Both the position numbers and the translations under genes were made by a program. Below, piece by piece: positions 8,854-17,703 of a stretch of DNA of 64,000 nt. The stretch spans positions 1-64,000 of the forward strand of contig NZ_PENI01000014.1 in NCBI RefSeq assembly GCF_003688995.1, in the 5' to 3' direction. Source of the DNA: Streptomyces shenzhenensis (GTDB lineage Bacteria; Actinomycetota; Actinomycetes; Streptomycetales; Streptomycetaceae). Numbering within the stretch: the first letter of the stretch is position 1; the number at the start of each line of letters is the position of its first letter. Below the pieces are notes generated by a model, which saw only the letters and a program-made list of their open reading frames with translations, had not been told where the DNA came from and searched no databases.

Positions 8854-9942
8854 TCAGGAGAAGTCGGTGATGACGACCCGCGCCGTGGTGCCATCCTTCA
8901 GGGATTCGTAGCCGCTCTCGATGTCGGCAAGGCCAATCTCCTTGGAGACCAGGTCGTCCAGGTTCATCCGGCCCTGGAGGTACATCGAGGCGTAGAAGGG
9001 GATGTCCCGCTTGAGGTTGGAGGAACCCATGTAGACGCCCTGAACCTTCTGCGAGCCGCTGAGGGCGACCATCGCGCTGACATCGACGCCGGCATCGTTG
9101 CCGCCGACGCCGATGAGGTACAGGACGCCGCCCTTGCCGAGCATCCGCATACCCTGGGCGGTGACCGGACGGACGCCGACGAAGTCGAAGACATGGTCCG
9201 CGCCATGGCCGGTGATGCCGCGGACGGCCTCGACAGGGTCCGTGGTGCGGGAGTTGACGACGTGGGTGGCGCCGAAGGCCTTGGCACGCTCCAGCTTTCC
9301 GTCCTCAATGTCGGTCACGATGATCGTGCCGGCGCCGGCGATCCGGGCGCCACTGACCGCGTTCATGCCGACCCCGCCGGCACCCATGATGACGACGGTC
9401 TCGCCCTGTTGGACGTCCGCGCTGTTCAGGACGGCCCCGGCACCGGTGAGCACGCCGCAGCCTATGAGGGCGGCAGGCGCCCAGGGCATCTCGTCGGGGA
9501 TGATGGCGAGCTGGTTCTCGTGGATCAGCGCCTCCTGGGCGAAGCCGCCCAGGCCCATGCCCTGTACCACCGGGGCGCCATTCCAGTTGAGGCGGGGAGC
9601 CTGGCCGGGGGCGCGCAGGGTTGCCTCGGGGTGGAAGCAGATGTGGGTACGGCCTCCCAGACAGTTCACGCAGGCCCCGCAGTACTGGATCAGGCTGCCC
9701 ACCACGTGGTCGCCGGACTTGACCTGGGTGACCTCCGGACCGACCTCGGTGACCACGCCAGCCACCTCGTGACCGAGGACGACAGGGAATTCGCCGCCGA
9801 TGAAGGTGGCGACGCTCAGATCAGAGTGACACAGGCCGGACGCCCTGACCTCGACACGTACCTCGTGCCCGGCCGGTGCGGCGAGCTCGACCTCTTCGAC
9901 GACGAAGCCCTGACCGAGCCCCTTGGTGACGGATGCCTTCAT
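8854..9942 (-). CDS. zinc-dependent alcohol dehydrogenase (medium-chain family)
   Basis: A 362-residue NAD(P)-dependent dehydrogenase. The GroES-like domain has catalytic zinc ligands C38 (GLCHSD) and H58 (VLGHEVAG), and structural zinc cysteines C88, C91, C94 and C102 (YCGACVNCLGGRTHIC). The Rossmann motif GAGGVGMNA lies at about residue 185. It interconverts an alcohol and an aldehyde or ketone; the glycine-rich form resembles the actinobacterial class III/NDMA-type branch. The start at 9942 has GAGG upstream; an open extension to 10107 is rich in Pro and Arg and lacks homology. It is divergent from the TetR gene at 10205, its probable regulator. Confidence 0.88.
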   Translation of the reverse strand: MKASVTKGLGQGFVVEEVELAAPAGHEVRVEVRASGLCHSDLSVATFIGGEFPVVLGHEVAGVVTEVGPEVTQVKSGDHVVGSLIQYCGACVNCLGGRTHICFHPEATLRAPGQAPRLNWNGAPVVQGMGLGGFAQEALIHENQLAIIPDEMPWAPAALIGCGVLTGAGAVLNSADVQQGETVVIMGAGGVGMNAVSGARIAGAGTIIVTDIEDGKLERAKAFGATHVVNSRTTDPVEAVRGITGHGADHVFDFVGVRPVTAQGMRMLGKGGVLYLIGVGGNDAGVDVSAMVALSGSQKVQGVYMGSSNLKRDIPFYASMYLQGRMNLDDLVSKEIGLADIESGYESLKDGTTARVVITDFS

Positions 9943-10204
9943 GAATGCTGCCTCTTTCCGTGTACGGACCGCCGCGCCGCCGGGATGGGGAGGCGCCGGG
10001 CAGGGAGGACCGCGCGGGGCCGGGCGGGCTCGACGACTGTCGGCGGGCAGGGACCGGCACGGTTGTGGGAGCGGCCCGGAAAAGGTGCTTTGGGGCTGCT
10101 TTGCCACGCCGATGATTGTGGCACAGCGCGACCGAAAATAAAAGAGACATGTGTCGATCAGTGCACGTGGGGGCCGCGTGGGCGACAGAGGCTACAGTTG
10201 ATCG

Positions 10205-10891
10205 ATGCCTGGAAACGAGCAGCACCCCGCCGGTCACCGGCCCTCCGGCCGTCCGGCACCGGAGCACGAGCAGGAGGTCGACGGTGAGCAGGCCCTCGAC
10301 GTCCGCACCCGCCGCACCCGGGCGCGGCTACGCGAGGCCGTGGTGCGGCTGGCCTCGGAAGGTCCGGTCGAGGACGTCTCCGTCACTGATCTCGTACGCG
10401 CTGCCCGGATCAACCGCACCACCTTCTACAAGCACGCCGAGAGTCCCGCGGCCGTCCTGGAGCAGGTGCTGTACGCGGACCTCGACCGGGTACGGGCCGA
10501 CTGGCTCGCCGACGCAGCCGCAGCGGAACTGCCGGTGCGCGAGATCTGGGAACACGCCTCTGGCGCCTTGGTCGACCATCTGGAACGCCACGACGCCCTT
10601 TACACCGCGGGGTTGGTGGGGCGGCGCAGCGCTGCCCTCCACCACCTCCTCGTCGACCACTTCACGGCCTCGGTCCACGCCCTCCTCGACCGGGACCCGG
10701 GACTGCTTCCCGAGGGTGAGGGTTCGGCCGCCTGGCGCGCTGACGCGCACAGCCGCTTCGTGGCCCACGGCGAGGCCGGCCTCGTGGAGGCGTGGCTGAC
10801 CCTCCCGGCCCCGCGCGACCGCCGCCTATTCATCTCTGCGGCGGCCTCCGCCCTTCCTTCCTGGCTCGCGGTACGGCCGCACCAGGACTGA
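10205..10891 (+). CDS. TetR/AcrR family transcriptional regulator
   Basis: A 228-residue protein. After a charged N-terminal extension of about 35 residues, the helix-turn-helix spans about 38-85: LREAVVRLASEGPVEDVSV, then VRAARINRTTFYKHAES with the characteristic FYKH. The C-terminal part is helical and matches TetR effector domains. It is divergent from the alcohol dehydrogenase (8854-9942) with 262 bases between the starts, so it probably controls that gene. I found no clean palindrome in the spacer. It is the last regulator gene in the window. Confidence 0.85.
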   Translation: MPGNEQHPAGHRPSGRPAPEHEQEVDGEQALDVRTRRTRARLREAVVRLASEGPVEDVSVTDLVRAARINRTTFYKHAESPAAVLEQVLYADLDRVRADWLADAAAAELPVREIWEHASGALVDHLERHDALYTAGLVGRRSAALHHLLVDHFTASVHALLDRDPGLLPEGEGSAAWRADAHSRFVAHGEAGLVEAWLTLPAPRDRRLFISAAASALPSWLAVRPHQD

Positions 10892-10904
10892 GAGGGCGCT
10901 CAAA

Positions 10905-11000
10905 GTAGACGGATTGCCGACAAGGGGTCTCGTAGTCGCGGACGGGACGGCGGTGCATCATGATCCAGCCGACACTCCACTCGACAACCCAACGCCCTTG
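10905..11000 (-). pseudogene. IS5-type transposase scrap
   Basis: The minus strand reads RWVVEWSVGWIMMHRRPVRDYE, cut here into the motifs RWVVEWSVGW and HRRPVRDYET. This corresponds to the RWVVERT...W..HRRL.RDYE segment around the catalytic Glu of IS5-family transposases, but the reading is short and degenerate. The rest of the stretch 11001-11214 holds nothing I can recognise. The scrap sits at the left edge of the catabolic island. Confidence 0.6.
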
Positions 11001-11214
11001 GGGCGGATCCTGGTGCCCGGCTGTGCTCAGGCCGTGGTGGGCCGGCTGGTGACACCGGTGACCTGATTCCAGATGGCGAAGCGGACGGTCATCTCGGCTC
11101 CCACCGCCTCCTTCTTCGTCCGCCTACGGGATGATCAACACCGGACTTGAGTGGCCAGCCGGACGAGCGCTTCAAGACGGGATCCGCGCGGCGACCGACA
11201 CGTCCCGGGGGCGG

Positions 11215-12996
11215 CTATCGCGGCGAGAGGTGCAGCCCTGGCAGCGACCCCTCATCTCGCCAGTCGGCCAGGAGCCTGAAGAACTCGAAAACACCGCCGC
11301 CGAAGTTGGAGCTGAGCGGCGACCTGAGTTCGGGATGCCCTTCGCTGTTGGACCTTCCTGGAGTACAGGCCTCCAGGAAGGCCGCGTCGTCGCGCCGCCG
11401 CTGGAGGATGATGCGGCACCACTCGTCCTCGGCCTCGGCAGTGACCTCGACCGCGGCCATGCCTTGGCCCGCGGTCGCGGCGATGAGGTGCGCGATGTGT
11501 CCGGCGTTCTCCTGGATGGAGTGGGCGAAGTTCTCGGTCACCACCGACTGGGAGTTGGGCAGGGGGATGATGAACAGGTTGGGGAACCCGTTGGTCATGA
11601 CACCGTGAAGAGTCCTAGGGCCGTTGCGCCACTTCTCCCCGAGACTCATGCCCTCGCGCCCCACCGGGTCGAACCCGATCTTGTGCACGTAGGGCGTGTT
11701 CCACTCGAACCCGGTGGCGAAGACGAGGCAGTCCACCTCGTAGTCGCTACCGTCGACGCGGAGCCGGTTCCCGCTGATCTCCTGCAGCCCGCCACGTGCG
11801 GCGTCGACCAGGGTGACGTCGGGCCGGTTGAAGACCTCGAGGTATTCGTCGTGGAACCCGGGTCGCTTGCAGAAGTAGTCGTAGTAGGGCTTGAGCAGCT
11901 CGGCCACCGACTGGTCCCGGACCGTGGCCGAGACCCGGGCCCGGATCCCATCCATCCGGCGCAGGTCCGCGTGGGTGCGTGCCTCGCGCGCCTGATCCGG
12001 TGGGAGGGTCGAGAACTCGGGCCGGAACAACACATCGCGGTACAGCTCGGTCCACCCGTCGCCGACCAGGTCCTGCTTGACGGGCAGGCCGTTGAGCACG
12101 GCGCTGAAGTTCTGCACCCGCTCCCACTGCCAGCCCGGCTTCCATGACTCGACGGCGGCCACGTCCACCGGCCCGTTGTCGCGGCGTGCGACGGTCGACG
12201 GGGTCCGCTGGAAGATGTACAGATGCGCCGCGGACTCGGCCAGGGCCGGCACGCACTGGATCGCGGTGGCTCCGGTACCGACCACGCCGACCGCCTTGTC
12301 CGCGAGCCCGGTCATAGGTGCGTCGGGTCCGCCGCCGGTGTAGGCGTAGTCCCACCTGCTGGTGTGGAAGGAATGGCAGGTCATGTCCTTGATCCCGGGC
12401 ACGTCCGGCAGCTTCGGCATGCTCAGCGGCCCGTTCGCGATGACGACGTGACGCGCGCGAATCCGGTCGCCGCGGTCGGTCCCGACCTGCCAGGCGGCAT
12501 CGTGCTCGTGCCAGGTCATACCGAGCACACGGGTATGAAACAGAGCCCGCTGCCGCAGACCGAAGTGGTCGGCGAGAGTGGTGAGGTAGCCCCGGATCTC
12601 GCTCGCGGTGGCGTAGCGCTCCGTGGGTAGCGTTCCGACCTCCTCGAGGAAGGGCAGGTAGATCAGCGACTCGACGTCGCAGCGAGCACCGGGGTACCGG
12701 TTCCAGTACCACACTCCGCCCACGTCGCCAGCGGCGTCGACCAGCATCACGTCATCGAGCCCGGCCTGCCGGAGCCGCGCTCCCGTGACCAGGCCGGACA
12801 TGCCAGCGCCGACGACGAGGACATCGGCCTCGGTCCGGAGCCCCGCTCGGGGTCGGAATGGGGTGTGAGGGTCGTCAAGGTAGCGCTCGAGCGGGCCGGT
12901 GAGGTCCGCAACGTCTCGGCGGCCCCCCGCCTGGGCCCGCTTGTCGCGCTCGGCACGGTAGCGGTCCCTGAGCCGTTGGCTGTCCTCGACCTGCAT
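11215..12996 (-). CDS. Baeyer-Villiger type flavin monooxygenase
   Basis: A 593-residue FAD/NADPH enzyme that would insert oxygen next to a ketone to give an ester or lactone. An N-terminal extension of about 50 residues precedes the FAD Rossmann motif GAGMSG (63-68) and GGVWYWNRYPGARCD. The BVMO fingerprint is present in modified form (CHSFHTSRWDY keeps the His and Trp). The NADPH motif GTGATA follows, and the C-terminal ATGFEWNTPY closes the fold. The extension and size resemble the cyclopentadecanone/phenylacetone-type branch. ATG 12996 has a strong AGGAGG ribosome site 5 bases upstream. The downstream neighbour on the left is an IS5 scrap. Confidence 0.87.
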   Translation of the reverse strand: MQVEDSQRLRDRYRAERDKRAQAGGRRDVADLTGPLERYLDDPHTPFRPRAGLRTEADVLVVGAGMSGLVTGARLRQAGLDDVMLVDAAGDVGGVWYWNRYPGARCDVESLIYLPFLEEVGTLPTERYATASEIRGYLTTLADHFGLRQRALFHTRVLGMTWHEHDAAWQVGTDRGDRIRARHVVIANGPLSMPKLPDVPGIKDMTCHSFHTSRWDYAYTGGGPDAPMTGLADKAVGVVGTGATAIQCVPALAESAAHLYIFQRTPSTVARRDNGPVDVAAVESWKPGWQWERVQNFSAVLNGLPVKQDLVGDGWTELYRDVLFRPEFSTLPPDQAREARTHADLRRMDGIRARVSATVRDQSVAELLKPYYDYFCKRPGFHDEYLEVFNRPDVTLVDAARGGLQEISGNRLRVDGSDYEVDCLVFATGFEWNTPYVHKIGFDPVGREGMSLGEKWRNGPRTLHGVMTNGFPNLFIIPLPNSQSVVTENFAHSIQENAGHIAHLIAATAGQGMAAVEVTAEAEDEWCRIILQRRRDDAAFLEACTPGRSNSEGHPELRSPLSSNFGGGVFEFFRLLADWRDEGSLPGLHLSPR

Positions 12997-13150
12997 GGTG
13001 CCTCCTGTCGGCGCGAGCTCCCTCGGCCGGTCGTTGCGGGCTTCGCTCCCGATCAAAGTGAGGCGAAGACGGGGTGAGGTGGTCGGTGCCGGTCCGGGCG
13101 CACCGCCTCGGCGTCCGACTCGGCGAGGGTGGCGCCCTCCGGGTGCGAGC

Positions 13151-14016
13151 TCACGCGACCTGGGCGGACCCGGTGGACTCCCGCAGGCCGGGCTCGAAAA
13201 GCAGACGCACGTTGCCGAGCCCCCAGGTGAAACCGAGGTACTCGTCAATGGTCTGGCTCGGGTCGAGACGGAAGGCGGAGATCCGGCGACGGAGCTCGCG
13301 GAAGGCGATGTGCAGTTCCAGCCGTGCCAGGTGCAGACCGATGCGGCGGTGCGTGCCCAGCCCGAAGGCGAGGTGCGGCTTGGTCTGTTCACGGTGGAAT
13401 CTCACCTCGCCCGGGTCCGGGTGGTACTTCGGGTCCCGGTTCGCGGCGCCCAGCGGGCAGTGCACGCACCGCTGCGTCGGTCAGGCACCGGCCGTTCAGC
13501 TCGGCGTCGAGGATCACTGATGTGACGTCGTCACCGCGGGTGGCGGACCGGCGCTCCTGGATCAGCGCGAGCATGTACTCGCTCATCTCGACGTGGGCCT
13601 CGGTCCGGACCTCGAGATTCTCCTCAACGCTGCCACCCGGTACGCCGTGCAGGACCACTGCCGTCCAGTCGTTCATCTGCCGCAGGTCCTCCAGCGGCCA
13701 GCCCATGATCTCCAGCACTGTGGCGCCAGGGAACGGCAGCGCGAACTGCCTGATGAAGTCGACGTGGCCGGTCTCGATGAAGTCGTCGATCAGCGCGTTG
13801 GCCCACGCGGTGAGCCGCTCCTCGAGGGCCGCGACCCGCTGCGGGGCGAACAGCCGACAGCACCCAGAAGCCGTTCCCGACCCCGGAGTAGCTGATCGGC
13901 AGCGCCGCCCGTCGGTCGGCGAGCTCGGCCAGGTGTTCCGCGATGGGAGTGCTGTTACCCGGGTCATAGTCACGGCGATGGATGTCCTGCATCTGAATCA
14001 ACGTCGATCGGTCCAT
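13151..14016 (-). pseudogene. cytochrome P450 with internal deletion and lost heme cysteine
   Basis: Pieces in three frames align to one P450. From ATG 14014-14016 the N-terminus reads IAEHLAELADRRAALPISY. After a frameshift near 13870 the middle part runs from RLFAPQRVAALEERLTAWAN to DDVTSVILDAELNGR. A deletion then removes the I-helix and the ExxR region. The C-terminal piece reads ANRDPKYHPDPGEVRF and FGLGTHRRIGLHLARLEL. In this heme loop the axial Cys is Arg (THRRIG instead of THRCIG). The gene is dead by several independent lesions. Confidence 0.85.
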
Positions 14017-15082
14017 CTGGTCCTCGCTTCTCGGACAGGTGGCTGCACTCACTGAGAGACTTGGGACGGGATTCGGGGCCGGACTCGGTCAGCACGAAGC
14101 CGGCGTAGTTGTCGGTCCAGTCGCGCTCGGCGGCGGGGTCCGGCTCGACCCGGCGGTATTCCTGCCGCGCCACCTTCTTGGCAAGGTCGGCGATCCACTG
14201 GAGCGGCACCTCGGCGCAACGTGTGGAGTTGCCATGGCCGCCTTTGCCGTGCGGGCCGCCGATCATGAACAGGTTGGGGAACCCGGAAACCGCGATCCCC
14301 AGGTAAGTCTCGGGACCATCGGCCCAGCGATCGCGCAGCGCCATCCCGCCGACGCCACGGATGTCGATGCGGTTGAGCGACCCGACGAACGCTTCGAACC
14401 CGGTGGCGTAGACGATGAGGTCAGCCTCGACCACCCGGTCGGCCGGGCGGACCCCTTCGGCCACGATCTCGAGGATCGGGTTGTCGCTGATGCGGACGAG
14501 GTCGACGTTGTCCTGGTTGAAGACTTCGTAGTAGCCGAACCCGTCCCCCTGGTAGCCGGCCGACTCGCAGTCGACCGGCTTGGCACCGAACGGGTGGTCG
14601 GGTATCAGCAGTTCCGCGACTTGCGGGTCGTTCACCCGAGCCCGGATCTTCCCCGCCACAGAGTCGGCGAAGTGCCGGTTGGCGGTCTCGTCGGCCAGGA
14701 CGTCGTAGGGCATGCCGAAGTACTTGGTGAAGCCCGCGCCCTGCCACGCCGTCTCGTAGAGCTCCTTGAGTTCCCCTGGCGCGTAGGTCGTGGTCGGCCT
14801 GCTGCCCGGGTTGTGGAGGAACCCGCCGAAGGTGGTCGCAAGATACTTCCGCAGGTCCGGGTACCCCGCGCGGATGGACGCCATGTCGTGGACGTCGAGG
14901 ACGCGGTTGTTGAGGGGCACCACCCAGTTCGGGGTTCGCATCAGCACGGTGAGGTGGGCGGCCTCCTTCGCCACCTGCGGAATGATCTGCACACCGGTCG
15001 AACCGGTCCCGATGACGATCACACGCTTGCCCGCCACGAGAGTTGGGGTGGGGCGCGACGCTCTTGCGGCGCCGATGCGCAA
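13970..15082 (-). pseudogene. Baeyer-Villiger monooxygenase, internal fragment
   Basis: The open frame reads GKRVIVIGTGSTGVQIIPQV (the NADPH Rossmann motif), then a CHMO-like second half: VFNQDNVDLVRI, ATGFEAFVGSLNRIDI and GGPHGKGGHGNSTRC. It is closely similar to the complete enzyme at 27694-29346. The first 190 or so residues with the FAD-binding motif are missing at the junction near 15080, and about 50 C-terminal residues are lost where the frame runs into the P450 remnant. It cannot be functional as a monooxygenase. The similarity marks a former paralogue of the 27694 gene. Confidence 0.8.
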
Positions 15083-15107
15083 TTCGCTTCATCACGCCGC
15101 AGTTTCA

Positions 15108-15941
15108 TCACGGTGCCGACTCCCCTTCGAGTTCGCCGAGGAGCGACCTCACCGCCATCGCACACGCAGCTGGTTGGTCGAGGGGGACATGATGAAAGGC
15201 ATCGGGCACGACGGTCGCCGCGACCGGGCGCCCCAGCCATTGCTCGAGCTGGCGACGCGACTCAGGGCCACCCATGTCGCTCTTCGCGCCGTGCATGTAG
15301 GCAACCGGGCATTCCACTCGCCCGAGGTCTCTCTGCACCCCATCGTTGGTGAATCGCCGCCGGGCCGCCGGATCGAATTTCCACCGCCAGCCATCGGGCG
15401 TCTCGAGCAGTCCGTCCCGGGCCAGTCGCCGTAGGAGCTGCGCATCCGCGTTGGTGCGCTCAGGCAGCAACCGGAAGCGGTCCAGCGCCTCGGAGTCCGA
15501 ACCGAACAGGCGCGCCGGCTTGGTCGGAACCGGCAGTCCACGGAGGGGAAGGCGCGTGTCGACGAGCACCAGGGCGGCGACGAGCTGGGGCGAGCGAGCG
15601 GCGGCAGCAGCGGCGACCAGCCCGCCCATACTGTGGCCGACGATGGCGGCGGGACGATCTGTCGTCGCCTCGAGGACCGCGGCCACTTCCGCACCCCATG
15701 CCTCGGCCGAATAGGCCGTGCGGTGGGTGCTGTCCCCGTGCCCACTCAAGTCGCTGACCACCACCTGGTGAGTGGTGGCCAGTCTCGGAGCGACCTCATC
15801 CCACCACCCGGAGTGTGCGGCACCTCCGTGCAGCATCAGGACGGTCGGTGCATCGGATCGGCCGTATCGGCGGTATGCGATGGACACCGGACCGAGCTGA
15901 AGGCGAGTCTTCGCGATGCCGGCCCATCGAACGGCTCTCAC
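15108..15941 (-). CDS. alpha/beta hydrolase
   Basis: A 277-residue alpha/beta-hydrolase fold enzyme. The oxyanion-hole motif LHGGAAHSGWW lies at 38-47, the nucleophile elbow GHSMGG has S104, and the late DAFHHVPLD supplies the catalytic His. Together these fit an esterase or C-C hydrolase acting on a small substrate in the cytosol. The start is GTG 15939-15941, overlapping the TGA of the FprB-like gene upstream as GTGA, so it is translationally coupled to that gene. Coupling to P450 electron transfer suggests it hydrolyses an oxidised intermediate, for example a BVMO-made ester; this is inference. Confidence 0.8.
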   Translation of the reverse strand: MRAVRWAGIAKTRLQLGPVSIAYRRYGRSDAPTVLMLHGGAAHSGWWDEVAPRLATTHQVVVSDLSGHGDSTHRTAYSAEAWGAEVAAVLEATTDRPAAIVGHSMGGLVAAAAAARSPQLVAALVLVDTRLPLRGLPVPTKPARLFGSDSEALDRFRLLPERTNADAQLLRRLARDGLLETPDGWRWKFDPAARRRFTNDGVQRDLGRVECPVAYMHGAKSDMGGPESRRQLEQWLGRPVAATVVPDAFHHVPLDQPAACAMAVRSLLGELEGESAP

Positions 15942-17533
15942 GATGCGGCTCGCGAGGCGTCCAGCAGTTCCTGGATCGTCACCAGCTTCTGCCGGGGCCG
16001 CGAAGCCTCCCGCCCCCGGCGCTTCTCCTCCAGATCGATCCGGCCCCAGGCGGTCCTGTCGAGCAGATCCTCGACGCGGTCGCGCAGCAGCTCCTCGAAG
16101 TCCTCGGCCGATCCGGCCGGGTCGGCCAGCCGGTCCGCCCCCAGGTCCTGGAGGATGCTGTCCACGGTCTCCTCGGCGTCCTGCTTGTTGCTGCCGATGA
16201 TGCCCCGCGGGCCTCGCTTGATCCATCCGGAGCAGTAGACCCCGTCCACCGCCTCGTCACGCTCCGGGTCGACCACCCGGCCGGCTTCGTGCGGAAGCGT
16301 GGCGGTGACCTCGTCGAACGGCAGGCCGTCGACGGGGGCGCCGCGGTACCCGATGGCCCGTAGCAGGAGCGAGGTCTCGATCCGTTCGGTGCCGCCGTCC
16401 GGACGGCGGAAGGTGATCGCCTCGACCTGCTCCTCACCCTCGATCGACAGTGGTTCCAGCCCGAACCGGAACCGGATCACCTTTCCCGCGGCGCCGCCAC
16501 GGCCGGCCGCGCGCACCAGGACCGCCTGCTTGCGGTCGCCGTCGTGTTCGCCGACCTCGTCGGCCTCGGCGAGCAGAGTGATCCCCTCGATCTGGTCGAG
16601 AGCCAGCAACTCGCCCTGCGAGTACGCCGCGTGCTCCGGGCCCCGCCGGGCGACGACGACCACCTCGGAAACGTTGCTCGAGGCCAGAGCGTCGACGGCG
16701 TGCTGGGCCATGTCGGTGGCGGAGAGCTCGTCAGCCGGCCGCAGCAAGGTCCTGGCAACGTCCAGGGCGACGTTGCCGTTGCCGATCACCACGACTCGCT
16801 CGCCGCCCAGTCCGAAGCTTTCCCCGACGTGGTCCGGATGCCCGTTGTACCAGGCCACGAAGGTCCGGGCAGCGTGCACGCCGGCGAGGTGCTCGCCGTC
16901 GACGCCCAGCTTCCGGTCATCGGGGGCGCCGCCGGCCCAGAGCACGGCGTGGTGGTGCTGCAGCAGTTCCTCGATGGTGAGGTCCCGGCCGACCTCGACG
17001 TTGAAGTAGCTCGTCACGGTGGGCCGGGACAGGACACTGCCGAACCGGTCGGCCATCTTCTTGGTGTTCGCGTGGTCGGGGGCGACGCCGGCCCGCACCA
17101 GACCGAACGGCGTGGGCAGACGCTCGAGCATGGTCACCGAAACGCCCTTGATGTCGCTCAGGGTCCCGGCCGCGTAGCAAGCCGCCGGCCCGGTGCCGAC
17201 GATCGCGACGCGTAGCTCGGGCCTGCCGGCCGGCAGCACCCTGCGGGTGAACGAAGGCGTGCCGACGCCGACCAGCGGGTTGGTGGCGAAGTACTCGGCG
17301 TTGATCTCGAGGTAGTCCGAGAGATGCTCCGGCAGATCCCAGTCCGAGTGCACAGCCTCGACCGGGCACTCGTCGAGACACGCCCCGCAGTCGATGCACG
17401 TGGCCGGGTCGATGTAGAGCTGCTCGGTGGTGTTGAAGTCGGCGTCCCCAGGCCTCGGACGGATGCACTGGACCGGGCAGACGGTGATGCACGAACCGTC
17501 GTTGCAGCAGCCCTTCGAGATCACGTACGTCAT
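15938..17533 (-). CDS. fprB: ferredoxin-fused ferredoxin-NADP reductase (FprB-like)
   Basis: A 531-residue fusion. Residues 1-65 are a two-cluster ferredoxin: an FdxA-like N-terminal group (CCNDGSCITVCPVQCI) and the second group CIDCGACLDECP with C46, C49, C52 and C56. Residues from about 108 are an adrenodoxin-reductase-like FAD/NADP module (VAIVGTGPAACYAAG; LPTPFGLVRAGVAPDH; VVVIGNGNVALDVAR). It moves electrons from NADPH to ferredoxins and so to P450s. ATG 17533 has GGAG upstream. It is divergent from the P450-ferredoxin-P450 unit at 17704, which gives a complete three-component monooxygenase system. The symbol reflects strong architectural similarity to mycobacterial FprB. Confidence 0.88.
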   Translation of the reverse strand: MTYVISKGCCNDGSCITVCPVQCIRPRPGDADFNTTEQLYIDPATCIDCGACLDECPVEAVHSDWDLPEHLSDYLEINAEYFATNPLVGVGTPSFTRRVLPAGRPELRVAIVGTGPAACYAAGTLSDIKGVSVTMLERLPTPFGLVRAGVAPDHANTKKMADRFGSVLSRPTVTSYFNVEVGRDLTIEELLQHHHAVLWAGGAPDDRKLGVDGEHLAGVHAARTFVAWYNGHPDHVGESFGLGGERVVVIGNGNVALDVARTLLRPADELSATDMAQHAVDALASSNVSEVVVVARRGPEHAAYSQGELLALDQIEGITLLAEADEVGEHDGDRKQAVLVRAAGRGGAAGKVIRFRFGLEPLSIEGEEQVEAITFRRPDGGTERIETSLLLRAIGYRGAPVDGLPFDEVTATLPHEAGRVVDPERDEAVDGVYCSGWIKRGPRGIIGSNKQDAEETVDSILQDLGADRLADPAGSAEDFEELLRDRVEDLLDRTAWGRIDLEEKRRGREASRPRQKLVTIQELLDASRAAS

Positions 17534-17631
17534 CGGCGGTGGTCTCCGTGGTCGGTGGAAGCCTTCGGACAGCAAAACAACACATTAATGCAAGACAACA
17601 AGGGATACCAGCCTGGCCAGTACTTTGTTCA

Positions 17632-17660
17632 TTGACGACCCACCTTTGTCGTGCCAGAGT
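17632..17660 (+). promoter_or_regulatory. possible promoter of the P450-ferredoxin-P450 unit
   Basis: TTGACG (17632-17637) and CAGAGT (17655-17660) are spaced by 17 bases and precede the P450 start at 17704. They resemble a vegetative actinomycete promoter, although the -10 box is weak. An AT-rich stretch with CATTAATG lies just upstream (17582-17590), between the divergent genes. Confidence 0.35.
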
Positions 17661-17703
17661 CGTGCATGAACATGCTTACGGTCCCTGGCAGTGAGGAGCT
17701 GGC

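Noticed and set aside
8620..10287. A 555-codon open frame on the + strand
   Set aside because: Antisense to the zinc alcohol dehydrogenase; composition is typical of a shadow frame.
13970..15082. Functional 370-residue monooxygenase
   Set aside because: It lacks the whole FAD-binding N-terminus and runs into P450 sequence at the end, so it cannot be a complete enzyme.
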